Assembly (NCBI GenBank): GCA_016702705.1
Contig: JADJDM010000018.1
Coordinates: forward strand, 62,001-126,000
DNA length: 64,000 nucleotides
Direction of reading: 5' to 3'
Origin: Bacteroidota bacterium
Lineage (GTDB): Bacteria; Bacteroidota; Bacteroidia; B-17B0; Aurantibacillaceae
Within the stretch, counting starts at the first letter, position 1; every line of letters begins with the position of its first letter. Below, piece by piece: positions 9,203 through 18,627 of the stretch. A program made the position numbers and the translations under genes. The notes under the pieces were generated by a model, which worked only from the letters and a program-made list of their open reading frames with translations, was not told the origin of the DNA and did not search any database.

Positions 9203-9834
9203 ATGATGGATTTAAAAAATAAACTCAGTCACTTTTTAGAAAAAAAATTAATAGAAGAAATTATTTCTGAAGGAAAGGTAATGAACTTTAAAGAGGGCGA
9301 CGTTATAATGGATTATGGTAAACGTGTGAAATTTATGCCCTAATTTTAAGCGGTTCGATTAGAGTGATGCGCAGAGATGAAGAAGACCGAGAAATTTTAT
9401 TATACTACCTAAGCTCCAACGAAAGCTGCGCAATGGCTTACGCATGTTGTATGGAAGACAAAAAAAGTGAAGTAAAAGCAATTGCCGAAGAAAACGTTGA
9501 AATCATCGCCATTCCACACGAAAAATTAGATGAATGGTTAGTTAAATACCCAAGCTGGAAGAGCTACATCTTTAACAGTTTCACGCAACGATTTAACGAA
9601 TTATTAAAATCATTAGAGAGTATTGCTTTTCACAAATTAGACGAACGTTTAATTAAGTACCTCAAAAATAAAACGAAACTTTCCGGCAAAACATCCATTC
9701 CTCTTTCTCACAATCAAATTGCAGAAGAAATGGGAACAAGCCGAGTTGTTATCTCTCGTTTACTAAAACAATTAGAAAATGAAAAGAAATTAGTTCTGTA
9801 TAGAAATGAGATTAAGTTGTTGAGCAGTTTTTAG
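9203..9834 (+). CDS. Crp/Fnr-family transcription regulator, one frameshift
   Basis: The N-terminal cyclic-nucleotide-binding-like barrel begins at the ATG at 9203 (MMDLKNKLSHFLEKK). It runs into a stop at 9341, where one base is missing from a C run (9338-9340). Adding it gives MPLILSGSIRVMRRDEED, an ordinary Crp family barrel. The C-terminal winged helix has HNQIAEEMGTSRVVISRLLKQLE, the usual Crp/Fnr recognition-helix region. A Cys-rich patch (ESCAMAYACCMED) is typical of the Bacteroidota subfamily; whether it binds a metal or senses redox state is unknown. The break is probably a sequencing error. Confidence 0.8.
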
Positions 9835-10010
9835 TGGTTGGCTTCCGGTTTTTTTAATGTTGGTTACTCAATAGTGCCTTAAACCCTGCTGAGAAGACGA
9901 AAATGATTTCATGATTCTCCATAAGATGAGTTTGAGAAATTGTATTGTCTAATGCCAATATCCATGTGCATTATTTTTTTTTCTTTTGTCATTTGAGGCT
10001 CGCAAAGCGA

Positions 10011-11090
10011 CTACATCGCATCATAATCAACCACTAACTTATCAGTTAATGGATGAGCTTGGCAAGTAAGGATAAAACCTTCTTCAACTTCACTATCAGT
10101 TAAAGCAAAATTAGCATCCATTTTTGCTTTTCCTTCAATAACTTTAGCGCGGCAAGTACAACATACTGCACCTTTGCAACTATAAGGAGCATCAACACCT
10201 GCATTAAGAGCTGCGTCTAAAATGTTTTTTCCGCCTGTAGATAATTTGAATTTAGTTTCAACACCGTATTGTATAACGGTAACTTCAGCGTCAGTAACAT
10301 TACCTCCAACCGCATTTCCTTCAGCTGCTGCAACTGCTTCAATTACTGCAGAGAAATATTCGATATGAATTCTATCCGCTTTCGCTTTTAATTTTTCTAA
10401 ACCACCTTTAACGCCTTCCATCATTGGTGCCGGACCACAAATAAAATATTCATTGTCTAAATTTAAACCAATATGGTTTTCTGCTAAGGCAACTACCTTT
10501 TCAGGAGTAATGTAACCTTTATATAAATCAGCCATTTCAGCTTTTGGAGCATCATAGATGTAAACAACCTTTAAATTATCTTTATGTTGCTCAGCTAATT
10601 TTTCTAATTCTGCTTTAAATATTACACAATCTTCGTTTCTATTAGCATAAATCAAAGTAATAATACTTTGTTTCTCGATATATAAAACAGATTTTAAAAT
10701 GCTCATCATCGGTGTAATTCCGCTTCCACCAGCAAACAACACATAATTCTTTTTATTTGCACCAGATAATATAGAGTGGAAATTTCCCATTGGGGTCATA
10801 ACTTCTACTACATCACCAACCTTCATACTTCTATTAATCAATGTTGAGCCTTTTCCGCCTTCAACTTCTTTAACTGCAATACGCAAGTCTTTTTCGCTGT
10901 AGGGTGAAGTACAAATTGAGTACGAACGACGGATTTCTTCGCCATTTACCTTTAGTTTTAAGGTTAGGTATTGCCCTTGTTTGTATTGATAATCAACCGC
11001 TAAGGTTACCGGAACATCAAATGATATAGATACTGCGTCGGAAGTCTCTCTTCTAACGTCTTTTACTTTTAATTGGTGAAATTGAGCCAT
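10011..11090 (-). CDS. PaaE-like ferredoxin-NAD(P)H oxidoreductase
   Basis: This 359-residue protein has three domains in order: an FAD-binding barrel (RRSYSICTSP), an NAD(P)-binding domain (LFAGGSGITPMMSI and a C-terminal FICGPAPMM), and a plant-type 2Fe-2S ferredoxin domain with YSCKGAVCCTCRAKV and a fourth Cys in LTCQAHP. This is the layout of PaaE, the reductase of phenylacetyl-CoA epoxidase. No paaABCD genes are nearby, so the partner is unknown and it may serve another oxygenase or desaturase. It diverges from rbfA, with about 70 bases between starts. Confidence 0.88.
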   Translation of the reverse strand: MAQFHQLKVKDVRRETSDAVSISFDVPVTLAVDYQYKQGQYLTLKLKVNGEEIRRSYSICTSPYSEKDLRIAVKEVEGGKGSTLINRSMKVGDVVEVMTPMGNFHSILSGANKKNYVLFAGGSGITPMMSILKSVLYIEKQSIITLIYANRNEDCVIFKAELEKLAEQHKDNLKVVYIYDAPKAEMADLYKGYITPEKVVALAENHIGLNLDNEYFICGPAPMMEGVKGGLEKLKAKADRIHIEYFSAVIEAVAAAEGNAVGGNVTDAEVTVIQYGVETKFKLSTGGKNILDAALNAGVDAPYSCKGAVCCTCRAKVIEGKAKMDANFALTDSEVEEGFILTCQAHPLTDKLVVDYDAM

Positions 11091-11158
11091 TTTTTAATAA
11101 AATTGTATGCAAAAATAGTAAAATAGCAGCAACCAGCAATTTTTAGTAATTTTGTCCC

Positions 11159-11494
11159 ATGGAAAGTGTAAGACAAAGCAAAGTAAACCGTTTATTACAA
11201 AAGGAATTAGCGGAAATATTTAGGAGTGAAGCCAAGACTTTATTTAATGACGCATTCATTTCTGTAACTCAGGTAAGGGTAAGTCCCGACCTTAGCTTTG
11301 CAAAAGTTTACTTAAGCATCCTAAAACCAAAAGACACTAAAAAAGGATTAGCCTTAGTGAAAACGCAACAATTTGCCGTAAAAAAAATATTGGTATCTAA
11401 AATCAAAAACCAATTTAAGGTAATGCCCGAGTTAAATTTCTTTATTGATGACTCTTTAGATTATGCTGATCGTATTGATCAATTATTAAAATAA
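11159..11494 (+). CDS. rbfA: Ribosome-binding factor A
   Basis: RbfA helps mature the 3' major and 5' end of 16S rRNA in the 30S subunit, chiefly at low temperature. The KH-like single-domain protein begins MESVRQSKVNRLLQKELAEI and has the typical ISVTQVRVSPDLSFAKVYLS strand pair. At 111 residues it is of normal size. A TAnnTTTG box (TAATTTTG, 11147-11154) lies only a few bases before the ATG, so the transcript may be leaderless or nearly so. The next gene starts one base after its stop. Confidence 0.92.
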   Translation: MESVRQSKVNRLLQKELAEIFRSEAKTLFNDAFISVTQVRVSPDLSFAKVYLSILKPKDTKKGLALVKTQQFAVKKILVSKIKNQFKVMPELNFFIDDSLDYADRIDQLLK

Positions 11495-11495
11495 A

Positions 11496-12725
11496 TTGAA
11501 TCTTTCCTTATACATAGCTAAGCGTTACATCGTTTCTAAAAAATCAACGAACGCAATTACTATTATTTCTTGGATTTCTGTTGTTGCCATTGCTGTAGGA
11601 ACAGCTGCTTTAATTATTGTATTAAGCGGAATGAACGGCTTAACAGGATTAGTGCAAGGTTTATACAATTCTTTTGATAGTGATTTAGAAGTAAAAGCCG
11701 CTAAAGGAAAATCATTTGTAATGACCGAGGATTTAAATAAAAAAATCAAAGTCATTAATGGAATTCAAGATGTTGCTTATTGCATAGAAGATAAGGCCCT
11801 TTTAAAGTATGACGAGAAACAAACCATTGTAACCATTAAAGGTGTAAGCAAACAATTTGAAAGCATTACACGTTTTGATACACTTATTTACGAAGGAAAA
11901 TATAATTTAAGACAAGGCAATGCTTATTATGGAATACTAGGCAAAGGTGTAGCATTTAGATTAGGTGTAAGCGTAACATATATCTTCGACCCAATAACAT
12001 TATACAGTCCAAAGCGGGGCAAGAGCAAAACATTTAACCCAGAAGAGGCATTTAACGAATACAAAATTTATCCTTCTGCATTATTTAGCATAAATGATGA
12101 ATTTGATTTTAAATATGCATTGGTTGATATTGATTTAGCTAAACAATTATTTGATTATGCAGATGATGAAATAAGTTCCTTAGAAATACAATGCGTTCCT
12201 GGCGCTAACCTTGAGCAAACACAAGCAGAATTAATAAAAGTAATTGGAAATAATTACGTTGTAAAAAATCGCTTTCAACAAAACGAAATGCTTTTTAAAA
12301 CTTTGCAATCAGAAAAACTTTGGACATTTATTATTTTAGTTTTTATATTAATCGTTGCCACTTTCAACATTATTGGCGCACTTACCATGTTGATTATTGA
12401 AAAGAAAAAAGACATTGTAATACTTAATCACCTTGGTGCTGATACAAAACTGATTCGTAATATTTTTATGATGGAAGGATTTTTAATTACTGTAATTGGT
12501 GCAGTAATTGGTTTGGTATTAGGAACAACATTGTGTTGGTTACAAATAAAATTCGGCTTCATTCGTTTTGATGAAGGTTATGTTGTAGAGGCATATCCAG
12601 TAAAAATAATGTGGCAAGATTTTGCAGCAATTATTGGAGTAGTAATGTTAATAGGCTTTTTCGCAGCTTGGTATCCAGTGAGGATATTTACCAATAAGAG
12701 TTTGAGTAAGGAGATTGTTGAGTAA
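11496..12725 (+). CDS. LolC/LolE-family ABC transporter permease
   Basis: This 409-residue permease has the FtsX/MacB layout: an N-terminal membrane helix (IISWISVVAIAVGTAALIIVLSGMNGL), a large periplasmic domain, and three C-terminal helices. The N-terminal motif LYIAKRYIVSKKSTNAI is typical of the lipoprotein-releasing LolE type. It would work with a LolD-type ATPase, which is not in this window. The start is a TTG one base after the rbfA stop, so the two are translationally linked. One GCGGGGCA motif lies inside (12014). Confidence 0.85.
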   Translation: MNLSLYIAKRYIVSKKSTNAITIISWISVVAIAVGTAALIIVLSGMNGLTGLVQGLYNSFDSDLEVKAAKGKSFVMTEDLNKKIKVINGIQDVAYCIEDKALLKYDEKQTIVTIKGVSKQFESITRFDTLIYEGKYNLRQGNAYYGILGKGVAFRLGVSVTYIFDPITLYSPKRGKSKTFNPEEAFNEYKIYPSALFSINDEFDFKYALVDIDLAKQLFDYADDEISSLEIQCVPGANLEQTQAELIKVIGNNYVVKNRFQQNEMLFKTLQSEKLWTFIILVFILIVATFNIIGALTMLIIEKKKDIVILNHLGADTKLIRNIFMMEGFLITVIGAVIGLVLGTTLCWLQIKFGFIRFDEGYVVEAYPVKIMWQDFAAIIGVVMLIGFFAAWYPVRIFTNKSLSKEIVE

Positions 12726-12808
12726 TTTTCAGGTTACTAGTTGCTGGTTCTTCATGTCGAAAAATCCCAACACATTACCTAGTTTATTAATCCTATGAAG
12801 AACTAATA

Positions 12809-13531
12809 TTAATCCGTCATTAAATCAACTGCTGTTTCGAGTGAGTTAGAGTTTTTACGATATCGTTTTTTTAGTTTTAGCATTTTGTAATCCATGATAA
12901 TTTCTTTAAAATCGATTGCTAAACCCAAAGAAGTATAGATTCCATCGAACGTACTATTTTTAACTTGATTGTAAAGTGTTTTCTTATAACCGAAAGCTCC
13001 TTTTAATCCTATCCACCTAATTGGCTTAAAAGTGCCTGAGATTCCAAAATACGACATGGCAATGAAACCTGATTTGTTACCTGTTTCTAAATTATTTATT
13101 TCAGAAGTATAGTTTAATGAATTAATGCCCATTCCAAATTCTAAAGGCATTCCCAAAGAAAAAAATCGTTTGTCTTTATAAATAAATTCCATATTTAAGG
13201 CTCCATAACTTGACTTGTATTGCCCCTGATATTCTATATTATTAATTGTTTTGGTAAGTAATTTGGGCTGTTCGGATAGTTTATAATATCCAAGCGTTAC
13301 TCTAAGTTTATTTTTTAATAATACGCCTGCATCCGCACCTGAAATTCTTAAGCTCCCATTCTTAGTAAAAATCAATCTGTTATCAAATCTAAATTGTGGT
13401 CGAACTAATTTTGGTTTTACAATATTTGTAGAGTCGATGATAAATTGTTTTTTGCTCATTTTTTTCTGCGCAGAAACACAACTACAATAACTAAGCAACA
13501 GAAGAATAAAAACAATTTTGATACGCTCCAT
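12809..13531 (-). CDS. Secreted hypothetical protein, probable outer-membrane beta-barrel
   Basis: The ATG at 13531 opens a signal peptide (MERIKIVFILLLLSYCSC, then VSAQ). It starts one base after the stop of the upstream gene; the longer frame beginning at 13573 would overlap it and is less likely. The mature protein has alternating aromatic and polar strands (LRVTLGYYKL, ALNMEFIYKD, FIAMSYFGISGTF), which suggests a small outer-membrane barrel of about 240 residues. I do not recognise a family. It is co-directional with the BrkB gene. Confidence 0.6.
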   Translation of the reverse strand: MERIKIVFILLLLSYCSCVSAQKKMSKKQFIIDSTNIVKPKLVRPQFRFDNRLIFTKNGSLRISGADAGVLLKNKLRVTLGYYKLSEQPKLLTKTINNIEYQGQYKSSYGALNMEFIYKDKRFFSLGMPLEFGMGINSLNYTSEINNLETGNKSGFIAMSYFGISGTFKPIRWIGLKGAFGYKKTLYNQVKNSTFDGIYTSLGLAIDFKEIIMDYKMLKLKKRYRKNSNSLETAVDLMTD

Positions 13532-13532
13532 A

Positions 13533-14438
13533 TTACTTAACCTTCGTTTGATGTGAGTGATCAGGTTTAGCAATTTTAGTAGGCGCTACCTCACCCGAAT
13601 AAAACAATGCATATGTTGCTGTAAACTCTGCTCCAAAAAACAATATCATTGATGAATAGGAAACCCATAAAAGAATTAATATGATAGATCCCGCAGCTCC
13701 GTATGTTGAAGTAGGATTGGCTTTTGCGAAATAAAATGCAAGTGCTGTTTTACCCAATTCAAATAATATTCCAGTAACTACAGAGCCCAACCAAACGTGT
13801 TTCCATTTAATTTTCGCATCAGGTAAAATTTTGAAAATGAGAGCAAACAATGTCGAGATTATAGATAGTGATAATAGGAAATTTATAATTGTAGATATCG
13901 TACTCATAAAACCAGAAGTTTCAAAGTTGATTAAATTACTTATTGCCGCTAACAAACTTGAGACAACTAAAGAAATTAATAATAGAAAAGCAATTGCAAG
14001 TATTAAACCGAAAGAAAATAACCGAGCTTTGATAATAGGCCAAATACCACTTTTAGTTGTTACCTTAACTTGCCAAATTTGATTTAAAGTTTTTTGAAGC
14101 TCAACAAATACGCCTGTTGAACCGACAACAAGAATAATAACGCCAAAAATGGATGTCCACATACTTGATTTGGACGCACTAACACTAACTAGGATTTCCT
14201 CAATTTGTTTAGCTGTTTCGACCCCCATAATTTTTGACACTTGCGCTAAGATACTTTGACTGGCAGCATCCTTAGTGTAAAAAGATCCTATAATATTTAT
14301 AATAAGAACCAATAATCCTGGAATGCTAAAAATAGCATAATAAGCAATTACTGCACTTTGCCTAAATGGGTCTCTTCCTAACCATTCTGTATAAGTAGTT
14401 TTAAACAGTTTACATAAATCTTTAATCTTTCGCTGCAT
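13533..14438 (-). CDS. YihY/BrkB-family inner-membrane protein
   Basis: The protein has the YihY/virulence factor BrkB pattern: an N-terminal RDPFRQSAVIAYYAIFSIPGL segment, six membrane helices, and the C-terminal GSIILILLWVSYSSMILFFGAEFTA helix. It was historically misnamed ribonuclease BN. The biochemical role is not established. At 301 residues it is of normal size. Transcription continues into the small secreted protein one base later. Confidence 0.88.
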   Translation of the reverse strand: MQRKIKDLCKLFKTTYTEWLGRDPFRQSAVIAYYAIFSIPGLLVLIINIIGSFYTKDAASQSILAQVSKIMGVETAKQIEEILVSVSASKSSMWTSIFGVIILVVGSTGVFVELQKTLNQIWQVKVTTKSGIWPIIKARLFSFGLILAIAFLLLISLVVSSLLAAISNLINFETSGFMSTISTIINFLLSLSIISTLFALIFKILPDAKIKWKHVWLGSVVTGILFELGKTALAFYFAKANPTSTYGAAGSIILILLWVSYSSMILFFGAEFTATYALFYSGEVAPTKIAKPDHSHQTKVK

Positions 14439-14748
14439 TTATTTTTTTATTTTCAACAACTAAACATTAGCTTTATTTAAATAAAACTAATCGTACTATT
14501 TTGTGACACAGAATTTACCTTCAACGAAAAAACTCGCGTTGACCAGTTCAGTTACAGTTGTAAAGCTGCAATTATTCTTAATCAGAAATGTTATATCACA
14601 ATGGATAACAATTACATGATTTACAGATTATAAAGGCGATGAATGCAGAAAAGATGTGCTCATTTGACCAAATTCTCATGGACTAAACTCTAATCCCAAT
14701 AATAGTAACATCCCTTCGACAAGCTCAGGGTAAAACGACTCTATGAAA
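14439..14748. other. 310-base intergenic region with a duplicated gene tail
   Basis: No coding frame is apparent. It holds a second copy of the 3' end of the downstream-lying SpoIIE gene (14683-14712) and a dispersed-type repeat (14712-14730), both listed separately. The remainder (14439-14680) shows nothing I can identify beyond the likely promoter region of the BrkB gene. Confidence 0.7.
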
Positions 14749-14778
14749 TTAAACCCTTATTCCAATAATAGTAACATC
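14683..14778 (-). repeat. Duplicated 30-bp tail of the SpoIIE gene flanking a short repeat
   Basis: The last 30 bases of the SpoIIE gene (14749-14778, encoding DVTIIGIRV and stop) occur again at 14683-14712 with three or four changes, still encoding DVTIIGIRV and a stop. Between them are 36 bases that include CCCTTCGACAAGCTCAGGG (14712-14730). Either the 36-bp piece inserted with duplication of the tail, or a slipped duplication occurred and drifted. Confidence 0.75.
14712..14730. repeat. Short dispersed-type repeat (CGACAAGCTCAG core)
   Basis: The 19-mer CCCTTCGACAAGCTCAGGG is an imperfect palindrome. The core CGACAAGCTCAG recurs at 15045-15056 inside the SpoIIE coding sequence. From memory this core is seen as an intergenic dispersed repeat in many bacterial genomes; a genome-wide count is needed to confirm it here. 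Confidence 0.55.
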
Positions 14779-16755
14779 GTCGGCTTGCTCGTTATCGGCC
14801 ATCCAGTTTACAAAGGTTTGAGATAAGATTTGAGATTGCTCCTTCAAAGGCAAATGAAAAATAGAAGTAATTAAATCTTTCATTTGATTTTGTTTGAATT
14901 TTTTACCCTTTGGTCCTCCAAACTGATCTACGTAGCCATCAGTAAATAAATAAAAAACATCTTCTTTTTCTAATTCAATTGAGTGTGTTGTATAAGGTTT
15001 AGGGAAATCACTTATGCCAATTGGTTGTTTATTCCCTTTGACTACGACAAGCTCAGTCTGACTTTCGCTTCCTTTTGAAGTCCGAATATACCACAAAGGA
15101 TTATTTGCCCCGCTCCAATTCAACATCATTTTTCCATTTTCTAAATTAGTGATGGAAGCAAGAGAAATATCCATTCCATCCATCACTCCTTCCCCACTCT
15201 TTTTAAATGTTTCGATAACAAGTTCACGGGTTTTATCTAAAATTAAACCTGTTTCTCGAAACTTAAACTCATTTACTGCTCGGTTTAATGCATTACTACA
15301 AACTACGGAAACCATTGCGCCCGGAACGCCATGTCCTGTGCAATCAGCAGCCGCAATGAAAGTAACTTTGGGATTAGATATTGATTCGAACCAAAAAAAA
15401 TCACCTGCTACAATATCTTTGGGTTTGTAAAAAACAAAACTATTAGGAAATGATTCGGAAATTAAATCAACTGCAGGCAAAATAGCTTGCTGAATGCGTT
15501 TTGCATAAGTAATCGAATCAATAATTTCTTTTTGTTTTTCATCTACCAAATGTTTTTGAATTTCGATAATATCCTTTTGTTTATTGGTGATTCTAAATCG
15601 TTTGTAAAGAAAAAACGAAAACACCACAACAATAATTAATATTAAAATGAAAGACAAAACAACGATTAAGTGGCGCTTGTTTTCCTCGGCAGCAATGGTT
15701 TTTAGACGCTCTTTTTCGATAGCTGCTTTTTCATTTAACTCCGCTTCCTTTTTTTCAACTTCGTAATTCGTTCTTAAATCTCCAATTTGTTTTGAGTTTC
15801 CCTCGTTAAAAATACTATCTGTAAGCTGCTTAAACTTTACATGATAAAAATATGCTTTATCAAATTGTCCTAATTTTGAATAAGCAGTTGCTAAATTTTC
15901 GCTACATAAGCGCGTATTATCAATTTCACCAATTCGTTCGCTTAACTCATAACCAAGATTGCTGTAGTTAATAGCAAGCTTATAATTCTCAAGCTTATTG
16001 TAAATGCTCCCTAAATTAACGTAAACAATTCCTACGTCAGCATCAGAACCAATCGCCTTTAATTCTGCTAGCGCTTTAAAAGAATAATCAAGTGCTTTAT
16101 CGTACTCTTTTAAATCTTCATATACAACACTCAAATTAACAAAGCTCATTCCAATGCCTTGTGCGTTTCCTAATTCTTCTTTTAGTTTCAAGGATTTGAG
16201 ATGACATTCAATAGCCTTATCATATTGTTTCATCTCGTTATATAAGATTCCAATATTACTATAGGAAACACTCATTCCATTTTTATCCTTAATTTCTTCG
16301 CAAATTTTTAAATCCTTTAAATAGTATTCCAACACCTTATCGTTATTTCCTTGTTCCGAATACACATTTCCAATATTATTGTAAGAAGCTCCCATTCCAC
16401 TCTTACTACCAATAGATTCACTAATTTTCAAGGATTTAAAATGGTAATCTAAAGCACGAGGATAATTTGCTTGGTAATAATAAATACTTCCCAAATTGCT
16501 GTAAGCAACACCGAGTCCGCTTGGATAATTTATTTTTTCGCTTAGTTCTTTAGCTTGAGTTGCATAAACCATGGCGTCTACCTGATTTCCTAACAAAGAA
16601 AGTTCCCAAGCTAAATCATTTAAATTTTCAACGGTAGTGGTATCTTCATTTAAATCAACCACAATTTGCTTCAAAGAATCTATGAGTTTTGATTGCCCAA
16701 ATGAATAAAGGGAAAGAACTAAAAACAGCAAACAAAATAATTTAATTTTTCTCAT
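14749..16755 (-). CDS. TPR-SpoIIE (PP2C-type) serine/threonine phosphatase
   Basis: The 668-residue protein has a signal peptide, about seven TPR units (residues 60-320, with repeated YSNLGSIYY and YNNIGNVYS helices), one membrane helix (LIVVLSFILILIIVVVFSFFLY), a coiled coil, and a C-terminal SpoIIE/PP2C phosphatase domain with KPKDIVAGDFFW, AADCTGHGVPGAMVS and FTDGYVDQFGG. It would sense a periplasmic signal through the TPRs and dephosphorylate a cytoplasmic partner, such as an anti-sigma-factor antagonist. A segment encoding SQTELVVVKG looks like a dispersed repeat taken into the frame. One GCGGGGCA motif lies at 15106. Confidence 0.9.
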   Translation of the reverse strand: MRKIKLFCLLFLVLSLYSFGQSKLIDSLKQIVVDLNEDTTTVENLNDLAWELSLLGNQVDAMVYATQAKELSEKINYPSGLGVAYSNLGSIYYYQANYPRALDYHFKSLKISESIGSKSGMGASYNNIGNVYSEQGNNDKVLEYYLKDLKICEEIKDKNGMSVSYSNIGILYNEMKQYDKAIECHLKSLKLKEELGNAQGIGMSFVNLSVVYEDLKEYDKALDYSFKALAELKAIGSDADVGIVYVNLGSIYNKLENYKLAINYSNLGYELSERIGEIDNTRLCSENLATAYSKLGQFDKAYFYHVKFKQLTDSIFNEGNSKQIGDLRTNYEVEKKEAELNEKAAIEKERLKTIAAEENKRHLIVVLSFILILIIVVVFSFFLYKRFRITNKQKDIIEIQKHLVDEKQKEIIDSITYAKRIQQAILPAVDLISESFPNSFVFYKPKDIVAGDFFWFESISNPKVTFIAAADCTGHGVPGAMVSVVCSNALNRAVNEFKFRETGLILDKTRELVIETFKKSGEGVMDGMDISLASITNLENGKMMLNWSGANNPLWYIRTSKGSESQTELVVVKGNKQPIGISDFPKPYTTHSIELEKEDVFYLFTDGYVDQFGGPKGKKFKQNQMKDLITSIFHLPLKEQSQILSQTFVNWMADNEQADDVTIIGIRV
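15037..15066 (-). repeat. Dispersed-type repeat inside the SpoIIE coding sequence
   Basis: The stretch contains CGACAAGCTCAGTCTGAC, sharing its core with the intergenic repeat at 14712-14730. It is read in frame as part of the phosphatase domain (SESQTELVVVKG), between two conserved blocks, so it probably sits in a surface loop. Confidence 0.5.
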
Positions 16756-16824
16756 AGCAACGGAAGTAAATATAGGAAACTATTTAGAAAACAAGCGGAT
16801 TTTAGACCAAGAAACTAAAAAAAT

Positions 16825-18624
16825 TTAATCTCTAAAATCCCAATTTAAACCAAAGCGAAAAGCTCTATCTCTCTGGTAATAATTTTGTAATAAAGAAAAA
16901 TTTGCCCCGCTGAATCCTTGATTTAAATGTTCAGTTCTAAAGAAAAAGCTTACTTCTTTAAATCGTAAAGTGAAAAACACATCTGCAAAAACATAATTGC
17001 CGCCTTTCTTTGTAGCGTAATCCATTGCAAATGAATTAAGAGCAGGATTGTACTGAATTAAATCAATTACCCCGACATAATCTGCTTGCACGCCCGCTTG
17101 CAAAATCATACCGTTCTTTTTTACGAGATGCTGATAATACAATTGGTGTTGCGTGTAAATACTAGGCAAAGCCCAAGCATTGGAATTACTTGTTTGATAG
17201 TTTAGCTTATTTACTAAATAAAAGCGAAACACTTTTAGTGTATGATTCATGTAAACTCTTAGAGCCGTTGCAGCTGAGTTTAATTGCATTGGTTGATTGT
17301 TTGCGCCCAAAACGCTAATATTGTTTTGCATATTTACACAAGCACCTAATTGCAAACGTAACTTTTGAGAACTAATGTTTGCATCAATTAAATTACTTTG
17401 ATTGGCATTAAATTGATTGGACCAATAATAATTATTGGAGTTAAAGTATTTAAAAAATAAATCCTGACTACGTTGTTCTGACTGCAATTTGAGAGCGATA
17501 GAAGATTTAAGGAAATTTAAATTATACTTTACATCTAAAATACCTTTATAATTTCCAGAATTAAATCCACTTACAATATAATTGAACTTCTCTTTCACAA
17601 CCAAATTAGAATCACCCGAAATCCATGCTAATTGCTGGTCTAGGATTGCAGATTCATAAACACGTGAGGTATCCATATCGGCAAAGCGACTGATATCATA
17701 CTTTGCATCTATGTTTGCAGAAAATCGTTTGGCAACAAAACTATATCCAACTGTTGGAACTAGCTTTGAGAAACGAACCGAGTCGTGCGTTACAAATTGA
17801 TTTTGATAAGCCGTGTCATAAAAAACAGCTGAGGCATCATCATTATATTCTGTTTTAGTAATCGAGCCTGAAGCACCTAAATTTATATAATGACCTTTGT
17901 GAGAAAGTGAATCCTTATTTAGTCTAAAAAACAATTTCGCTTCGCCTGTCATTATGTTATAATCTCGTTTTGCGGATTTAAGATGAACAGGTAGAAGAAT
18001 TTTATTTACAAACACATCTTCTACAATGGATGTATCACTTGTTACACCACCATTATCAGCATGCTTAAAACGATCGAAGGAAAATTTAGCTAAATAACCC
18101 ACTCTACTTTTTTTACTTAAATAATGAGAAGAGAACAATACATTATTTACAAAACTTTGCTGGTACTGATAAAAATTTTCGGATGTAATACGATTTAACT
18201 TCAAGGTAAAATTTAAATCCTCATTTACATTTTGAACATGCGACAATTTTAAAAATTGTTCCTTTTTAGAACCTGCAGCGCCAAACAAGGACGTTGCTAT
18301 TTTTTTATTAGAAAAGTAATTTTGTTCTTGTAATCCAAAAGCAGCATTATCATAACCCGATTTAAACCACAAAGCTCCCAAATCATATTCTTTATTCGAC
18401 AATAACAAACCATAATCGGGGACACCAATGCTACCAATACGATTACGTTGCATGTAGTTGGGTAAATTATTTTGTAGGGTATCAATTTCTAAAAAATTAC
18501 TTTTTGTTTGTTTATCAAACAGAAAAAAATCGCTACTGTAAACATTTATTCTAGTAGAATCCTGTGCAAAGGAAAATAGCTGTAGACACAGAAACAAAAA
18601 AGCTATGTAAATAATCTTCTTCAC
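16825..18624 (-). CDS. Putative outer-membrane porin (Porin_10-like)
   Basis: The 599-residue protein starts with a GTG and a signal peptide (MKKIIYIAFLFLCLQLFSFA) and then consists mostly of alternating beta strands with aromatic girdles. It ends in a strand with terminal FRFGLNWDFRD. It resembles the Bacteroidota putative porin family Porin_10 (opening block with NYMQRNRIGSIGVPDYGLL). The transported substrate is unknown. It starts 3 bases after the stop of the VWA membrane protein and is followed 69 bases later by the SpoIIE gene, so the three may form an operon. One GCGGGGCA motif lies at 16903. Confidence 0.75.
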   Translation of the reverse strand: MKKIIYIAFLFLCLQLFSFAQDSTRINVYSSDFFLFDKQTKSNFLEIDTLQNNLPNYMQRNRIGSIGVPDYGLLLSNKEYDLGALWFKSGYDNAAFGLQEQNYFSNKKIATSLFGAAGSKKEQFLKLSHVQNVNEDLNFTLKLNRITSENFYQYQQSFVNNVLFSSHYLSKKSRVGYLAKFSFDRFKHADNGGVTSDTSIVEDVFVNKILLPVHLKSAKRDYNIMTGEAKLFFRLNKDSLSHKGHYINLGASGSITKTEYNDDASAVFYDTAYQNQFVTHDSVRFSKLVPTVGYSFVAKRFSANIDAKYDISRFADMDTSRVYESAILDQQLAWISGDSNLVVKEKFNYIVSGFNSGNYKGILDVKYNLNFLKSSIALKLQSEQRSQDLFFKYFNSNNYYWSNQFNANQSNLIDANISSQKLRLQLGACVNMQNNISVLGANNQPMQLNSAATALRVYMNHTLKVFRFYLVNKLNYQTSNSNAWALPSIYTQHQLYYQHLVKKNGMILQAGVQADYVGVIDLIQYNPALNSFAMDYATKKGGNYVFADVFFTLRFKEVSFFFRTEHLNQGFSGANFSLLQNYYQRDRAFRFGLNWDFRD

Positions 18625-18627
18625 CTA

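Noticed and set aside
9835..10010. Small gene or RNA between the Crp regulator and the PaaE-like gene
   Set aside because: No start with a family match and no clear hairpin was found in these 176 bases.
10011..11090. Phenylacetate degradation locus
   Set aside because: Only a PaaE-like reductase is present, with no paaABCD or ligase gene nearby; such reductases serve other oxygenases.
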